DNA of 64,000 nt from Burkholderia contaminans (GTDB taxonomy: Bacteria; Pseudomonadota; Gammaproteobacteria; Burkholderiales; Burkholderiaceae), in the NCBI RefSeq assembly GCF_029633825.1, contig NZ_CP090641.1, positions 1,922,001-1,986,000 of the forward strand, in the 5' to 3' direction. The position numbers were made by a program, and so were the translations under genes. Each line of letters opens with the position of its first letter. The stretch's first letter is position 1. The notes below the pieces were generated by a model. The model saw only the letters and a program-made list of their open reading frames with translations. It had not been told where the DNA came from and ran no database searches. Positions 35,621 to 43,191 of the stretch are shown here, piece by piece.

Positions 35621-36640
35621 ATGAGCATGCAGGACATCACCGGGCATTACGCGATTCCGCTGGCGCTTCCGTTCTCGGATGTGCCGCCGCCGTATGGCCG
35701 GCGACGTCGGCCGTTCGTGGCGAGCCGGCGCGCGCGACAGTACGTTTTCGATATCCATGGCCCACGACGCGTGCCGGCCGCCGCGCCGGCACGCGGCACG
35801 AAGGCGGCCAGGGCCGCCAGGCCGGTTCGAGCCCAGGATTTCGGTTCGGACAACCGCGCGTGGGTCCGGCCGCATCCGTTGCGCCGCCGTTGGAAGATGA
35901 CGTTGCTGGCCACCGCGATGTTCGGCGTGGTGTGCGTGGTGGCGACACACGTGTTCGACGAGCACCAGCATGTGGTGACGCCCGGCAGCGTGTACGCGGC
36001 GGCAATTTCGGTCGCGCCGACGGCGGCCGTCGCGGCAGCCGAGGTGGCGCACGCGACCGGTCGGCCGGCGGAAGTGGCGATCGTGTCGGCGGATCATCCG
36101 GCACCGACGGATGCGCGGGTGACGACGGCGGCGCAAGCCGTCTCCGCGGAATCCCGAGCGTTGCAGGCCGGCGCGGATGCGTCGGCGAGCGCACCGGTGG
36201 CCGTTGCGATGGTCGTCGCGTCGGATGCCGTCGTGGCGGAAGTGGCGGCACCCGAGCCGGTACAGCTTGCGGGCCGTGCATCGTCGGGGCGCAAGCCGGT
36301 TGCCGTGAAGTCGCGCGCGGCGGCGCAGCCTGCGGTCGCATTGCGCGGCAAGACGACGAACGGCACGGCGCCGAATGCGCGTGCCGTGCCGAACGGAGCG
36401 GTGGCGGCTCACGGAGCGGTGGCGCACGCGCAGCATGCGGCAACGGCGGCCGATGGGCCATCGGCTGCACCGGCATCGAGCGCCGCACAGGCGGTCGGCA
36501 TGACCGCAGCCGAATTCACGCACTGGCTCGCGGCGACGCGCGACACGGCGCGGCCGGTTGCATCGTCGACGAAGACGGACGCGGGCGGCACCGATCTCAC
36601 GGTCGATCTGCCGAGCCACACGCGACTGGTCGGGTACTGA
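35621..36640 (+). CDS. Ala/Val-rich single-span membrane protein, unknown function
   Basis: 339 residues, no recognised family. A basic, Arg-rich cytoplasmic N-terminus of about 90 residues (PPPYGRRRRPFVASRRARQY) leads to one membrane segment (residues about 93-112, MTLLATAMFGVVCVVATHVF). A long low-complexity Ala/Val/Pro region follows, probably periplasmic. A more ordered tail (AAEFTHWLAATRDTARPVAS, DLTVDLPSHTRLVGY) ends the chain. The best ribosome binding site (AGGAG, 35568-35572) lies too far from the ATG but nine bases before an in-frame ATT codon at 35582, so the start may be further upstream. The nearby RcsB-box-like site suggests co-regulation with the adhesins. A terminator follows at 36763. 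Confidence 0.65.
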   Translation: MSMQDITGHYAIPLALPFSDVPPPYGRRRRPFVASRRARQYVFDIHGPRRVPAAAPARGTKAARAARPVRAQDFGSDNRAWVRPHPLRRRWKMTLLATAMFGVVCVVATHVFDEHQHVVTPGSVYAAAISVAPTAAVAAAEVAHATGRPAEVAIVSADHPAPTDARVTTAAQAVSAESRALQAGADASASAPVAVAMVVASDAVVAEVAAPEPVQLAGRASSGRKPVAVKSRAAAQPAVALRGKTTNGTAPNARAVPNGAVAAHGAVAHAQHAATAADGPSAAPASSAAQAVGMTAAEFTHWLAATRDTARPVASSTKTDAGGTDLTVDLPSHTRLVGY

Positions 36641-36762
36641 GCGGCCTGGACTGGACAGCAGCGTCGCCGTGCAAGGGTACGTCGGTGCAGCGACGTTGCG
36701 GCTGATACGCGGTGCATTCACATCACGCGCCGCGACGATTCGTGGAAGTTTCTCCCCTCTTG

Positions 36763-36796
36763 GGCGGCCGCTCGTAACGACTGGCCGCCATTTTTT
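36763..36796 (+). terminator. Intrinsic terminator, possibly of a small RNA
   Basis: GGCGGCC (36763-36769) pairs with GGCCGCC (36783-36789), followed by A and six T residues. It is preceded by a pyrimidine-rich stretch (TTTCTCCCCTCTT) similar to the one before the terminator at 40769. It may simply end the gene at 35621-36640, 123 bp upstream, or end a separate short RNA. I see no clear promoter for the latter. Confidence 0.7.
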
Positions 36797-36883
36797 GATT
36801 TGTATGCTTCAGCGTGCGCCCGACATGCAGCGCGACCCTTCGCGCCATTCATGTGACGGAATTGCGTCGAGCAACGTCCCGCA

Positions 36884-36903
36884 AAATCAGACTCGACTGA
36901 TTT
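36884..36903. promoter_or_regulatory. Palindromic activator-type site for small RNA B
   Basis: AAATCAG and CTGATTT (7 bp perfect) flank ACTCGA. It is a variant of the ATCAGACCGGTCTGAT element. The centre lies exactly 32 nt before ACAAT at 36925-36929, as at the other two sites. Confidence 0.55.
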
Positions 36904-36935
36904 CCCGCGCGCCGCGCTTCATCGACAATCGGGGT

Positions 36936-37023
36936 TCTGCGGGTCGGCGCGCCCCCCGCGCGCGCCGGACTTTGAGGTGTGTCCTCCTGGCGGCCGGTCA
37001 ACTCGACCGGTCGCCTTTTTTTT
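36936..37023 (+). ncRNA. Putative small RNA B or marC leader with intrinsic terminator
   Basis: Predicted to start about seven bases after GACAAT (36924-36929). The RNA would contain a very GC-rich 5' stem around GCGCGCC...GGCGCGC, a pyrimidine-rich CTCCT stretch, and a terminator of 11 pairs (GGCGGCCGGTC with GACCGGTCGCC, one G-T pair) followed by eight T residues. The terminator ends 33 bp before the MarC ATG and just ahead of its ribosome binding site, so it may attenuate marC or be an independent RNA. The 5' end is estimated. Confidence 0.55.
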
Positions 37024-37056
37024 ATTTCCTGTCCGTTACCGAGGAGCACGATCGCG

Positions 37057-37725
37057 ATGCCGGTCGACCGCCTGATCTCTGAAATTCTGTTCGGCTTCAC
37101 CGGCCTGATCGGCATCATCAATCCGTTCGGCATGGCGTTCGTGTTTCTCGAACGCACGCAATCGCTGACGGAGGCAGAGCGCGCGACGCTGTCGAAAAAG
37201 CTCGCGACGAACGTGTTCTTCACGCTGCTCGTGATCTTCTTCATCGGCGCGCCGGTACTGAATTTCTTCGGGATTTCGATGGAAGCGCTGCGGATCGGCG
37301 GCGGTTTCGCGGTGGCCGTGGCCGGCTGGTCGATGCTCAACGCGCCCGACGTGCCGGGCGGCGACAGCGGTGCGCCCGGCGACGATCTGCCGAAGCTGAT
37401 GTCGCGCGCCATCTTCCCGCTCACGGTGCCGCTGACGATCGGCCCCGGCTCGATCGCGGCCGGCATCGCGCTGCATGCGAACCGCGCCCGGAAGGCCGCG
37501 GATTACCTGGTGTCGGGCGTGGTGTCGGTTGCGGTCGCGGCGCTGGTCGCGTTCGCGATCTGGCAGATCTACAGCCGCGCGACGACGCTCGCGCGCTATC
37601 TCGGCAGCGAAGGGACGAAAGTGGCGATGCGGGTGTCGGCGTTCCTGCTGTTGTGCGTGGGCGTGCAGATCATGTTGACGGGGCTGGCGGCGTTCGCGCA
37701 GACGCTGGGCGGGCAGGCGGGATGA
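37057..37725 (+). CDS. MarC-family integral membrane protein
   Basis: 222 residues with about six membrane segments. The motifs GLIGIINPFGMAFVFLERTQ near the N-terminus and IFPLTVPLTIGPGSIAAGIA in the middle are characteristic of the MarC/YhgN family, whose transport function is unsettled despite the 'multiple antibiotic resistance' name. The start at ATG 37057 follows GAGGAG at 37041-37046. The gene sits directly behind the small-RNA-like terminator at 36989-37023, which suggests read-through control. A tandem 10-bp repeat overlaps the 3' end, and an orphan VapB gene follows. Confidence 0.9.
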   Translation: MPVDRLISEILFGFTGLIGIINPFGMAFVFLERTQSLTEAERATLSKKLATNVFFTLLVIFFIGAPVLNFFGISMEALRIGGGFAVAVAGWSMLNAPDVPGGDSGAPGDDLPKLMSRAIFPLTVPLTIGPGSIAAGIALHANRARKAADYLVSGVVSVAVAALVAFAIWQIYSRATTLARYLGSEGTKVAMRVSAFLLLCVGVQIMLTGLAAFAQTLGGQAG

Positions 37726-37744
37726 GGCGGGATGAGGCGGGATG
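37715..37744 (+). repeat. Three tandem copies of a 10-bp unit at the marC stop codon
   Basis: AGGCGGGATG is repeated three times (37715-37744), the first copy containing the marC TGA at 37723-37725. It also lies just ahead of the VapB start and may have arisen by slippage. Confidence 0.8.
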
Positions 37745-37755
37745 AGGGGCAGGCC

Positions 37756-37959
37756 ATGCGGCTCACCGTGACGATCGACGGCGATCTCTTTGCGAAGGCC
37801 GTGCAAACGGCCGGACCAGGGGTGAACGAAGCGGAGTTGTTGCGGGAGGTCATCAACACGCTGGTGCGTGTCCAGGCCGCCAGACGTCTGGCCGCGCTGG
37901 GCGGGACACGGTCCGGCATGGCAGATATTCGACGGCGGCGCCCGGAATGGGAGTCGTAA
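37756..37959 (+). CDS. VapB-family antitoxin without a partner
   Basis: 67 residues. MRLTVTIDGDLFAKAVQTAG, then VNEAELLREVINTLVRVQAA and RRLAALGG, is the typical VapB pattern: a ribbon-helix-helix/AbrB-like DNA-binding N-terminus and a helix that normally wraps the PIN-domain toxin, ending here IRRRRPEWES. In a normal operon vapC overlaps or follows within a few bases. Here the next gene is on the other strand, and no PIN-domain ORF is found nearby. The antitoxin is therefore an orphan. ATG 37756 is chosen because it begins the conserved segment, although an in-frame ATG exists eight codons earlier in the repeat. Confidence 0.8.
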   Translation: MRLTVTIDGDLFAKAVQTAGPGVNEAELLREVINTLVRVQAARRLAALGGTRSGMADIRRRRPEWES

Positions 37960-38002
37960 CGTTGCGTTGCCGGTTCGACTTGCCGGAATCCGGGCGTAGC
38001 CG

Positions 38003-38491
38003 TTACAGCAACTTCGCCTGAACGCGCGCGATCCCCTGCTGCGCACAGGCTTCATCGAGATGCCCGCCCGACGCACCGCCCACCCCGACCGCACCGATCA
38101 CTTCGTCGCCGGCCTTGATCGGCACGCCGCCGCCCAGCACCAGGAACCCGTCGATGGCCGTCATCTGCGCGGCGGCCGGGTTCTTCTGCAGGTTCGTGGC
38201 GAGCGTGCCGGTCGGCGTCTTCGTCGACAGCGCCGTGTAGGCCTTGCGTTGCGACGCATCCACCGTATGCAGGCCGGCGTGGTCGGCACGCAGCATCGCG
38301 CGTGCGATGCCGCTGCGGTCGACGACGGTGACGGCCACGTTGTAGCCGCTGGCCGAGCAGGCCTGAATGGTCTGCTGCGCGATTTCGGTCGCGAGGGTCA
38401 GCGAAAGATTCTTTTCCTGAAGGACTTGCGCGGAAGCGGCGGTGGTCAGCGTGGCGGCGGCGAGCGTCACCAGGGTCGATCGAATGATCAT
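38003..38491 (-). CDS. GlcG/HbpS-family periplasmic protein
   Basis: 162 residues with a Sec signal peptide (MIIRSTLVTLAAATLTTAAS, then AQ). The mature part follows the GlcG/HbpS pattern: NLSLTLATEIAQQTIQACSA, VAVTVVDRSGIARAMLRADH, KAYTALSTKTPT, DGFLVLGGGVPIKAGDEVIG and AVGVGGASGGHLDEACAQQG. Members include heme-binding HbpS and proteins of the glycolate operon; the exact ligand here is unknown. It is a single gene with no operon partner. The start is the ATG that gives the signal peptide. Confidence 0.85.
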   Translation of the reverse strand: MIIRSTLVTLAAATLTTAASAQVLQEKNLSLTLATEIAQQTIQACSASGYNVAVTVVDRSGIARAMLRADHAGLHTVDASQRKAYTALSTKTPTGTLATNLQKNPAAAQMTAIDGFLVLGGGVPIKAGDEVIGAVGVGGASGGHLDEACAQQGIARVQAKLL

Positions 38492-38635
38492 GGGAACTCC
38501 TTATCGAAATAGCTGGAAGGCGAGCGGCGAATCCGCGGTGCGCATCGCGTGCCGTGATGGCCGGCGCTGCAGCGACCGAACCGCTCGATCAACCCAGTTT
38601 CGAACAAGGGGAGGTGAAGCTGAATAGGACGGGGC

Positions 38636-39472
38636 CTATTCTGAATGCGGCGTGTCGCTCGCACCGCGCTCCGGCAGCGCGACACCGCAATGCGGGCAGC
38701 ACGGTTCATCGCCCGCGGCCGGCCGCGCGTTGCTGCGTGTGCGCTCCAGCGCCGACGCCACCAGCTCCGCACCCATGATCCCGGTGGGAAACGCGATGAT
38801 CCCGTAGCCGAGCAGGATCGCGCACGACGTGATGAGCCGGCCGAGCGGCGTATGCGGCGTCAGGTCGCCGTAGCCGGTCGTGCTCATCGTCACGGCGGCC
38901 CAGTACACGCCCACCGGAATGCTCGTGATGCCGTTCTCCGGCCCTTCGACGAGAAAGATCACGGTGCCGAGAATCACCGTCAGCACGAACATCCCGCCGA
39001 TGAACACGAAGATCTTGCGCCGCGCGCGGGCCAGTGCCCGCATCAGCATCTGCCCTTCCTCGAGATAGATCGACAGCCCGAGGATGCGGAACACGCGCAG
39101 CAGCCGGAGCAGCCGTACGTCGATCAGCGCATGCAGGCCGGGGAAGAAGAACGCGAGATAGGTCGGCAGGACCGACACGAGATCGACGATCCCGAAAAAG
39201 CTGCGCGCGTACTGAAGCGGCTTCGGTGCGGACAGCAGTCGCACCACGTATTCGACCGTGAAGAGCAGCGTGAACGCCCATTCGGCCGCATAGAGTGCGT
39301 GGCCGTATCGTTCGTGCAGGTCGTGCACGCTGTCGGCCATCACGACGAGCACGCTCGCGACGATCAGTGCAAGCACCACGACGTCGAGGTTGCGGAGGAA
39401 CGCGGGGCGGTGGGTGTAGCGCGCGACGGTGCCGCGCAGCGCGTCGAAGGTGGACTGGATCGGGGTCATCAT
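38636..39472 (-). CDS. Voltage-gated potassium channel protein
   Basis: 278 residues, inner membrane. Six transmembrane segments: S1-S3 within residues about 30-120, an S4-like helix with regularly spaced Arg (DVRLLRLLRVFRILGLSIYL), S5, the pore and S6. The selectivity filter is TTGYGDLTPHT (GYGD at residues 200-203). The cytoplasmic C-terminus ends with a short Cys cluster (CCPHCGVALPERG), a zinc-ribbon-like element not part of the standard channel. Two adjacent ATGs (39472 and 39469) are possible starts; the much longer open frame upstream is basic and unlikely to be coding. It lies alone on the minus strand, 193 bp downstream of the TlpA gene end. Confidence 0.88.
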   Translation of the reverse strand: MMTPIQSTFDALRGTVARYTHRPAFLRNLDVVVLALIVASVLVVMADSVHDLHERYGHALYAAEWAFTLLFTVEYVVRLLSAPKPLQYARSFFGIVDLVSVLPTYLAFFFPGLHALIDVRLLRLLRVFRILGLSIYLEEGQMLMRALARARRKIFVFIGGMFVLTVILGTVIFLVEGPENGITSIPVGVYWAAVTMSTTGYGDLTPHTPLGRLITSCAILLGYGIIAFPTGIMGAELVASALERTRSNARPAAGDEPCCPHCGVALPERGASDTPHSE

Positions 39473-39665
39473 GCGCCCGAGTTTACGGACGACGTCCGGA
39501 CCGGCCAATCGGACATGTCTGATTTCGGCGCCATGTTGGTCGCCGCGTCGATCCGGTCGTGCACGTGCAGCGTGCCCATACGCCGGCACGTCGCCAGACC
39601 GGGCCGGCCGCGATCGACGCGCGGAGAGGGCGACGCGGGGCCCGACGTTCCTCGACCGACGCGCG

Positions 39666-40475
39666 TTACTGGCCGAAACGATCCGCCACGGCATCCTTCA
39701 GCCGCGCGGCGGAGATCTCGCCCATGTGCGATTCGACGAGATTGCCCTTCGCGTCGAAGAAGAGCGTGGTCGGCAGCCCGCGCGAACCGTAGGTTTTCAT
39801 CGCGCGCAGCGTGCGATCGAGCAGCACGTGGTCGAACCGCAGCCCTTTCTGCTCGAGGAATGCGCGCACCGCTTGCGCGTCTTCGCCCTGGTTGACCATC
39901 AGCACCGTCATCCCCGGATGATCCTGCTGCGCTTGCGCGAGGATCGGCATTTCGCGCTGGCACGGCGGGCACCATGTCGCCCAAAGATTCACGACGACGG
40001 GCTTGCCCGCGAAGCGCTGCACCGGCACCGGCGTGGCGTCGAGCGCTTCGAGCTGCAACGCGGCGAGCGGCGGCGCGCCGTGCTGCAACGTGGCGAGCGT
40101 GCCCTGCGCGATCCCCCATGCGGCCACACCGGCGAGCATGCCGGCCATCACCGGGCGACGCAGCGCGGGCAGGCGGCGCAGGCGCCAGCCCGCGAACACG
40201 ATTCCCGCCGCGAGGCCGATGCGCCAGTCGAAACCGCCATCACCGAGCGCGATGATCGAGCGCGGCGCGGCGGCGTATTCGTGCCACCACTGCGCGACGT
40301 AGCCGATACGCGCGGCGAGCAGGCCGAACAGCAACGCATCGAGGATCAGGCTCGGTGCGGTCTTGTGATGTCCGTCCGGCGGGCGGCGCTGGATGAAGCG
40401 TGCGACGAGCCACGCCAGCAGCGCGGCGACGGCTACCGCGACGACGCGGATCGAGAAGGGACCAATGCTCAGCAT
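39666..40475 (-). CDS. Fusion of Lgt-like membrane domain and TlpA/ResA thioredoxin domain
   Basis: 269 residues. The N-terminal half has four membrane segments with an Lgt-like core (LLAARIGYVAQWWHEYAAAP, GDGGFDWRIGLAAG), resembling prolipoprotein diacylglyceryl transferase but short. The C-terminal half is a periplasmic thioredoxin of the TlpA/ResA group with the redox motif WATWCPPCQREMP (C169 and C172) and the cis-Pro loop RGLPTTLFFD. It probably reduces disulfides in the periplasm, for example in cytochrome c maturation. Whether the Lgt-like part is catalytic is doubtful because most of the Lgt active-site loops are missing. It is a single gene. Its 5' neighbour region carries the small-RNA-C promoter in the other direction. 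Confidence 0.85.
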   Translation of the reverse strand: MLSIGPFSIRVVAVAVAALLAWLVARFIQRRPPDGHHKTAPSLILDALLFGLLAARIGYVAQWWHEYAAAPRSIIALGDGGFDWRIGLAAGIVFAGWRLRRLPALRRPVMAGMLAGVAAWGIAQGTLATLQHGAPPLAALQLEALDATPVPVQRFAGKPVVVNLWATWCPPCQREMPILAQAQQDHPGMTVLMVNQGEDAQAVRAFLEQKGLRFDHVLLDRTLRAMKTYGSRGLPTTLFFDAKGNLVESHMGEISAARLKDAVADRFGQ

Positions 40476-40668
40476 GAAAGGGCGGGACGTGATCGAGCGG
40501 GGCTGGAGAGGGGATTGTCCGCCACGGCGATGAAGCCGTCGACGGTCGTGCGGCGATTCGACAGGTTGCCGCGTATGGGGGTTCCCGTCGAGAACGTAAC
40601 GGCACGTTGCGGATTCGATCGAGGCGGCAGGCTCAGGACGCCGTGATTTTCAGGCAAGCGGGCTGCAA

Positions 40669-40684
40669 ATCAGACCGGTCTGAT
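40669..40684. promoter_or_regulatory. Palindromic activator-type site for small RNA C
   Basis: ATCAGACCGGTCTGAT, perfect 16 bp. The centre lies exactly 32 nt before ACAAT at 40708-40712. This is the best copy of the motif in the window. Confidence 0.65.
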
Positions 40685-40718
40685 GGTCAGCGGAATGGCG
40701 TTCGTCAACAATATCCAG

Positions 40719-40798
40719 GCCGGTCCGGAGTGGTGTCCGCCGGCATCCCGAACAGGGATCTCTCCTTGCGGCCGCTCCCCCCGGGCGGCCGATTTTTT
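40719..40798 (+). ncRNA. Putative small RNA C with intrinsic terminator
   Basis: A short unit of about 80 nt is predicted after AACAAT (40707-40712). It has a GC-rich 5' part (GGCCGGTCCGGAGTGGTG), a pyrimidine-rich single-stranded stretch (ATCTCTCCTT) and a terminator (CGGCCGC with GCGGCCG, 40769-40791) followed by A and six T residues. No ORF with a ribosome binding site is contained. It ends 179 bp before the MFS gene, too far to be an obvious attenuator. The 5' end is estimated. The rest of the 501-bp gene-free stretch 40476-40976 shows nothing else. Confidence 0.65.
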
Positions 40799-40976
40799 GT
40801 CGTCGAGCGTGCGGGCGTGAATGCCCGGTGGCGGCCGGTGGGCGCGGCCGCGAACCGACCCATGTCGGCTGATCAAACGGAATAGGACCGCTGCCAGATG
40901 CGAGCACCGGGCATTCACTCGCGCACTGCACGACACTGGCCGACAGCCGGCGAGAACCATACGATGGAGGAGACAC

Positions 40977-42281
40977 ATGACGAACCATGACGCGGCACTT
41001 CGCGCCGCGCAACCCGGCGACACCGCCGCGACGGCATCCGCGGGCCGCCATGTGCAGCTTGCGCTGCTCGTTTGCGCGGCCGGCGCGATCTATCCGATGC
41101 TGTACCTGCGCCAGTTCTACCAGGACACGATGCTGGACCTGTTCCAGATCACGCGCACGCAGCTCGGCTATCTCTATTCCGCACTCGGCACCACCTTCCT
41201 CGTCTGCTACCTGCCGAGCGGCTGGCTCGCCGATCGCCTGCCGCCACGCTGGCTGATCAGCTTCTCGCTCGCCGGCACCGGCGCGCTCGGCTTCTGGTAT
41301 GCGAGCGTGCCGTCGTATGCGACGTTGATGGTGATCTTCTGCGGCTGGGGCGTGACGACGGGCCTGACGTTCTGGGCGTCCGTGATCAAGCGCGTGAAGA
41401 CGATCGCGCGGCCGAGCGAGCAGGGCCGGTTCTTCGGGTTTCTCGACGGCGGCCGCGGGTTGATCGAGGCGCTGCTGGCGACCGCGTCACTCGCGCTGTT
41501 CGCGTGGCTCGTCGACACGCGCGGCGTGTCGCACGGCGGTGCGTTCCGGCAGGTGGTCGTCGGTTATTCGTTGGCATGCATCGCGCTCGGCGTGCTGCTG
41601 CTGTTCGTCAAGGAGGCGGCCGGGGCGGCGGCGCACGACGGGGTGAAAGCCGAGAAAGGCGACCTCGGCCGCGACCTGCTGACACTCGCGCGCAACCGCC
41701 GGCTGTGGGTGTTCGCATTGATCGTGTTCTGCGGCTATCACCTGTCGTGGGCGACCTACAGTATTTCACCGTATCTGCAGCAGAAGGGCGTCGGCATGTC
41801 GATCGTCGCGGCCGGCTTCATCGCGTCGCTGAAGCTGTGGATGCGGCCGATCGGCGGCATCGGCGGCGGTTTCGTCGGCGATCGCATCGGCACGCTGAAC
41901 GTGCTCGGCGGCGCGCTGTTCTGCGCGGCGCTCGCATTCGTCGGGCTGATCGTGTTTCCGTCGCTCGACCAGATCGCGCTGCTCGTGGGTGTCGTGATCG
42001 TGATCGGCCTGCTGACGTATGCGGTGCGCGGCCTGTACTGGAGCGTGCTCGAACGCTGCGACGTGCCGGCGCGCATCACGGGGCTCGCGATCGGCGTCAT
42101 CTCGCTGCTCGGCTATTCGCCGGACGTGTTCCTGCCGCTGCTGAACGGCTGGCTGACCACCGCATATCCGGGGATGCACGGTTATCAGCTGTACTTCGGC
42201 TATGTCGCGTGCGTGAGCGCGGTGGGGGGCGGGGCGTGCCTGCTGCTGAAGGGCATGCTGAAGGACGCACACGCCGGCTGA
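40977..42281 (+). CDS. MFS transporter
   Basis: 434 residues with 12 predicted membrane segments. The conserved loop between segments 2 and 3 reads GWLADRLPPRW (MFS motif A type) and a matching loop in the second half reads GGFVGDRIGTLN. The region PMLYLRQFYQDTMLDLFQIT at the first helix recalls sugar-phosphate/organic-anion transporters, but the substrate cannot be told from sequence. The start at ATG 40977 follows GGAGGA at 40966-40971. An 11-bp inverted repeat (42334-42344 with 42363-42373) lies between its end and the convergent lipoprotein gene. Confidence 0.88.
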   Translation: MTNHDAALRAAQPGDTAATASAGRHVQLALLVCAAGAIYPMLYLRQFYQDTMLDLFQITRTQLGYLYSALGTTFLVCYLPSGWLADRLPPRWLISFSLAGTGALGFWYASVPSYATLMVIFCGWGVTTGLTFWASVIKRVKTIARPSEQGRFFGFLDGGRGLIEALLATASLALFAWLVDTRGVSHGGAFRQVVVGYSLACIALGVLLLFVKEAAGAAAHDGVKAEKGDLGRDLLTLARNRRLWVFALIVFCGYHLSWATYSISPYLQQKGVGMSIVAAGFIASLKLWMRPIGGIGGGFVGDRIGTLNVLGGALFCAALAFVGLIVFPSLDQIALLVGVVIVIGLLTYAVRGLYWSVLERCDVPARITGLAIGVISLLGYSPDVFLPLLNGWLTTAYPGMHGYQLYFGYVACVSAVGGGACLLLKGMLKDAHAG

Positions 42282-42378
42282 GCGCGGCCTCGCGCGATAC
42301 CCGCTTCGTCGTCGCGGGGCGGGTGCGGCGGCTGACGCCCGACGCGCCGCCCATGCGGGGCCCGTCGGGCGTCGGCGA

Positions 42379-42969
42379 TTACAGCTTCTTCGCCTGCGAA
42401 GCGTCAGCCTGTTGCGGCGCGTCGGCCGCCGGTTCGAGCGTCGTCAGCGTTTTCTCGGTGAACGTCTCGTACAGCCAGTTCATGCGCGTATCGTCCATGC
42501 CGCCGGCGATGCCGCCGAGCGCGTACGACGCCGACACCTTGAAGTGGTCGATTTGACGATTGTCGGCGTCGGCGAGCGTCACGGTGCCGTTGACGTGATC
42601 GTTGCCCGCCATGAAACCGAACATCACCGCCGTGAAGCTCGAGCGCACGCGAATGTCGTTGACTTCGACGTTCAGGTGCATCGCATCGGTCGATCCGGCC
42701 GTTGCCAGCAGCTTGCGTGCCGCCAGTGCGCTTTCGATTTTCCCTTTCAGGTTCTCCGGGCTGAATTTCAGATTGTCTTTCAGCGCTTCCTGGGCGGCAT
42801 GGTCGAGCGTGACTTGCACGATCACGGGTTTCGAGCCGAATTTGGGCATCGATGCCGTCGCGATGGCCCCTGCCTGATCGCTCGCGTCGCGTGTCACGCT
42901 GCTGGCGCAGCCCGACAGGAAGCCGATCGTCACCAATGCCAGAGCGGCATGACGGAATACAGATTTCAT
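42379..42969 (-). CDS. DUF4410-like lipoprotein
   Basis: 196 residues. A lipoprotein signal peptide with lipobox (MKSVFRHAALALVTIGFLSG, then CASS; Cys about residue 21) begins at ATG 42969. The body (KPVIVQVTLDHAAQEALKDN, LHLNVEVNDIRVRSSFTAVM-like strand-helix pattern, and GTVTLADADNRQIDHFKVSA) fits the DUF4410 group of outer-membrane lipoproteins of unknown function. An unusual Gly-rich run (SYALGGIAGGMDDTRMN) precedes a C-terminal helix and an Ala/Gln tail. It is a single gene in convergent orientation to the MFS gene. Confidence 0.7.
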   Translation of the reverse strand: MKSVFRHAALALVTIGFLSGCASSVTRDASDQAGAIATASMPKFGSKPVIVQVTLDHAAQEALKDNLKFSPENLKGKIESALAARKLLATAGSTDAMHLNVEVNDIRVRSSFTAVMFGFMAGNDHVNGTVTLADADNRQIDHFKVSASYALGGIAGGMDDTRMNWLYETFTEKTLTTLEPAADAPQQADASQAKKL

Positions 42970-43191
42970 GATTTGGTCTTTTTTAGTTCGGGTTATGTGA
43001 GATGGCTCTGTGGCCGGGCGGAAATCTAGCACGGGACGATTCGATTCAAAAGGTCGAATAGATCGGAAATTGAATCGGCGTGGCTTCATCGCCGCGTTTG
43101 GCACGCATGAAAAAGCCGCGGACTGCGTGGCGAGAGATTTCTCACACCCGTGATCGGGTCTTGCCGTCGCGGCGCGGGCCGCCGCGGGCAC

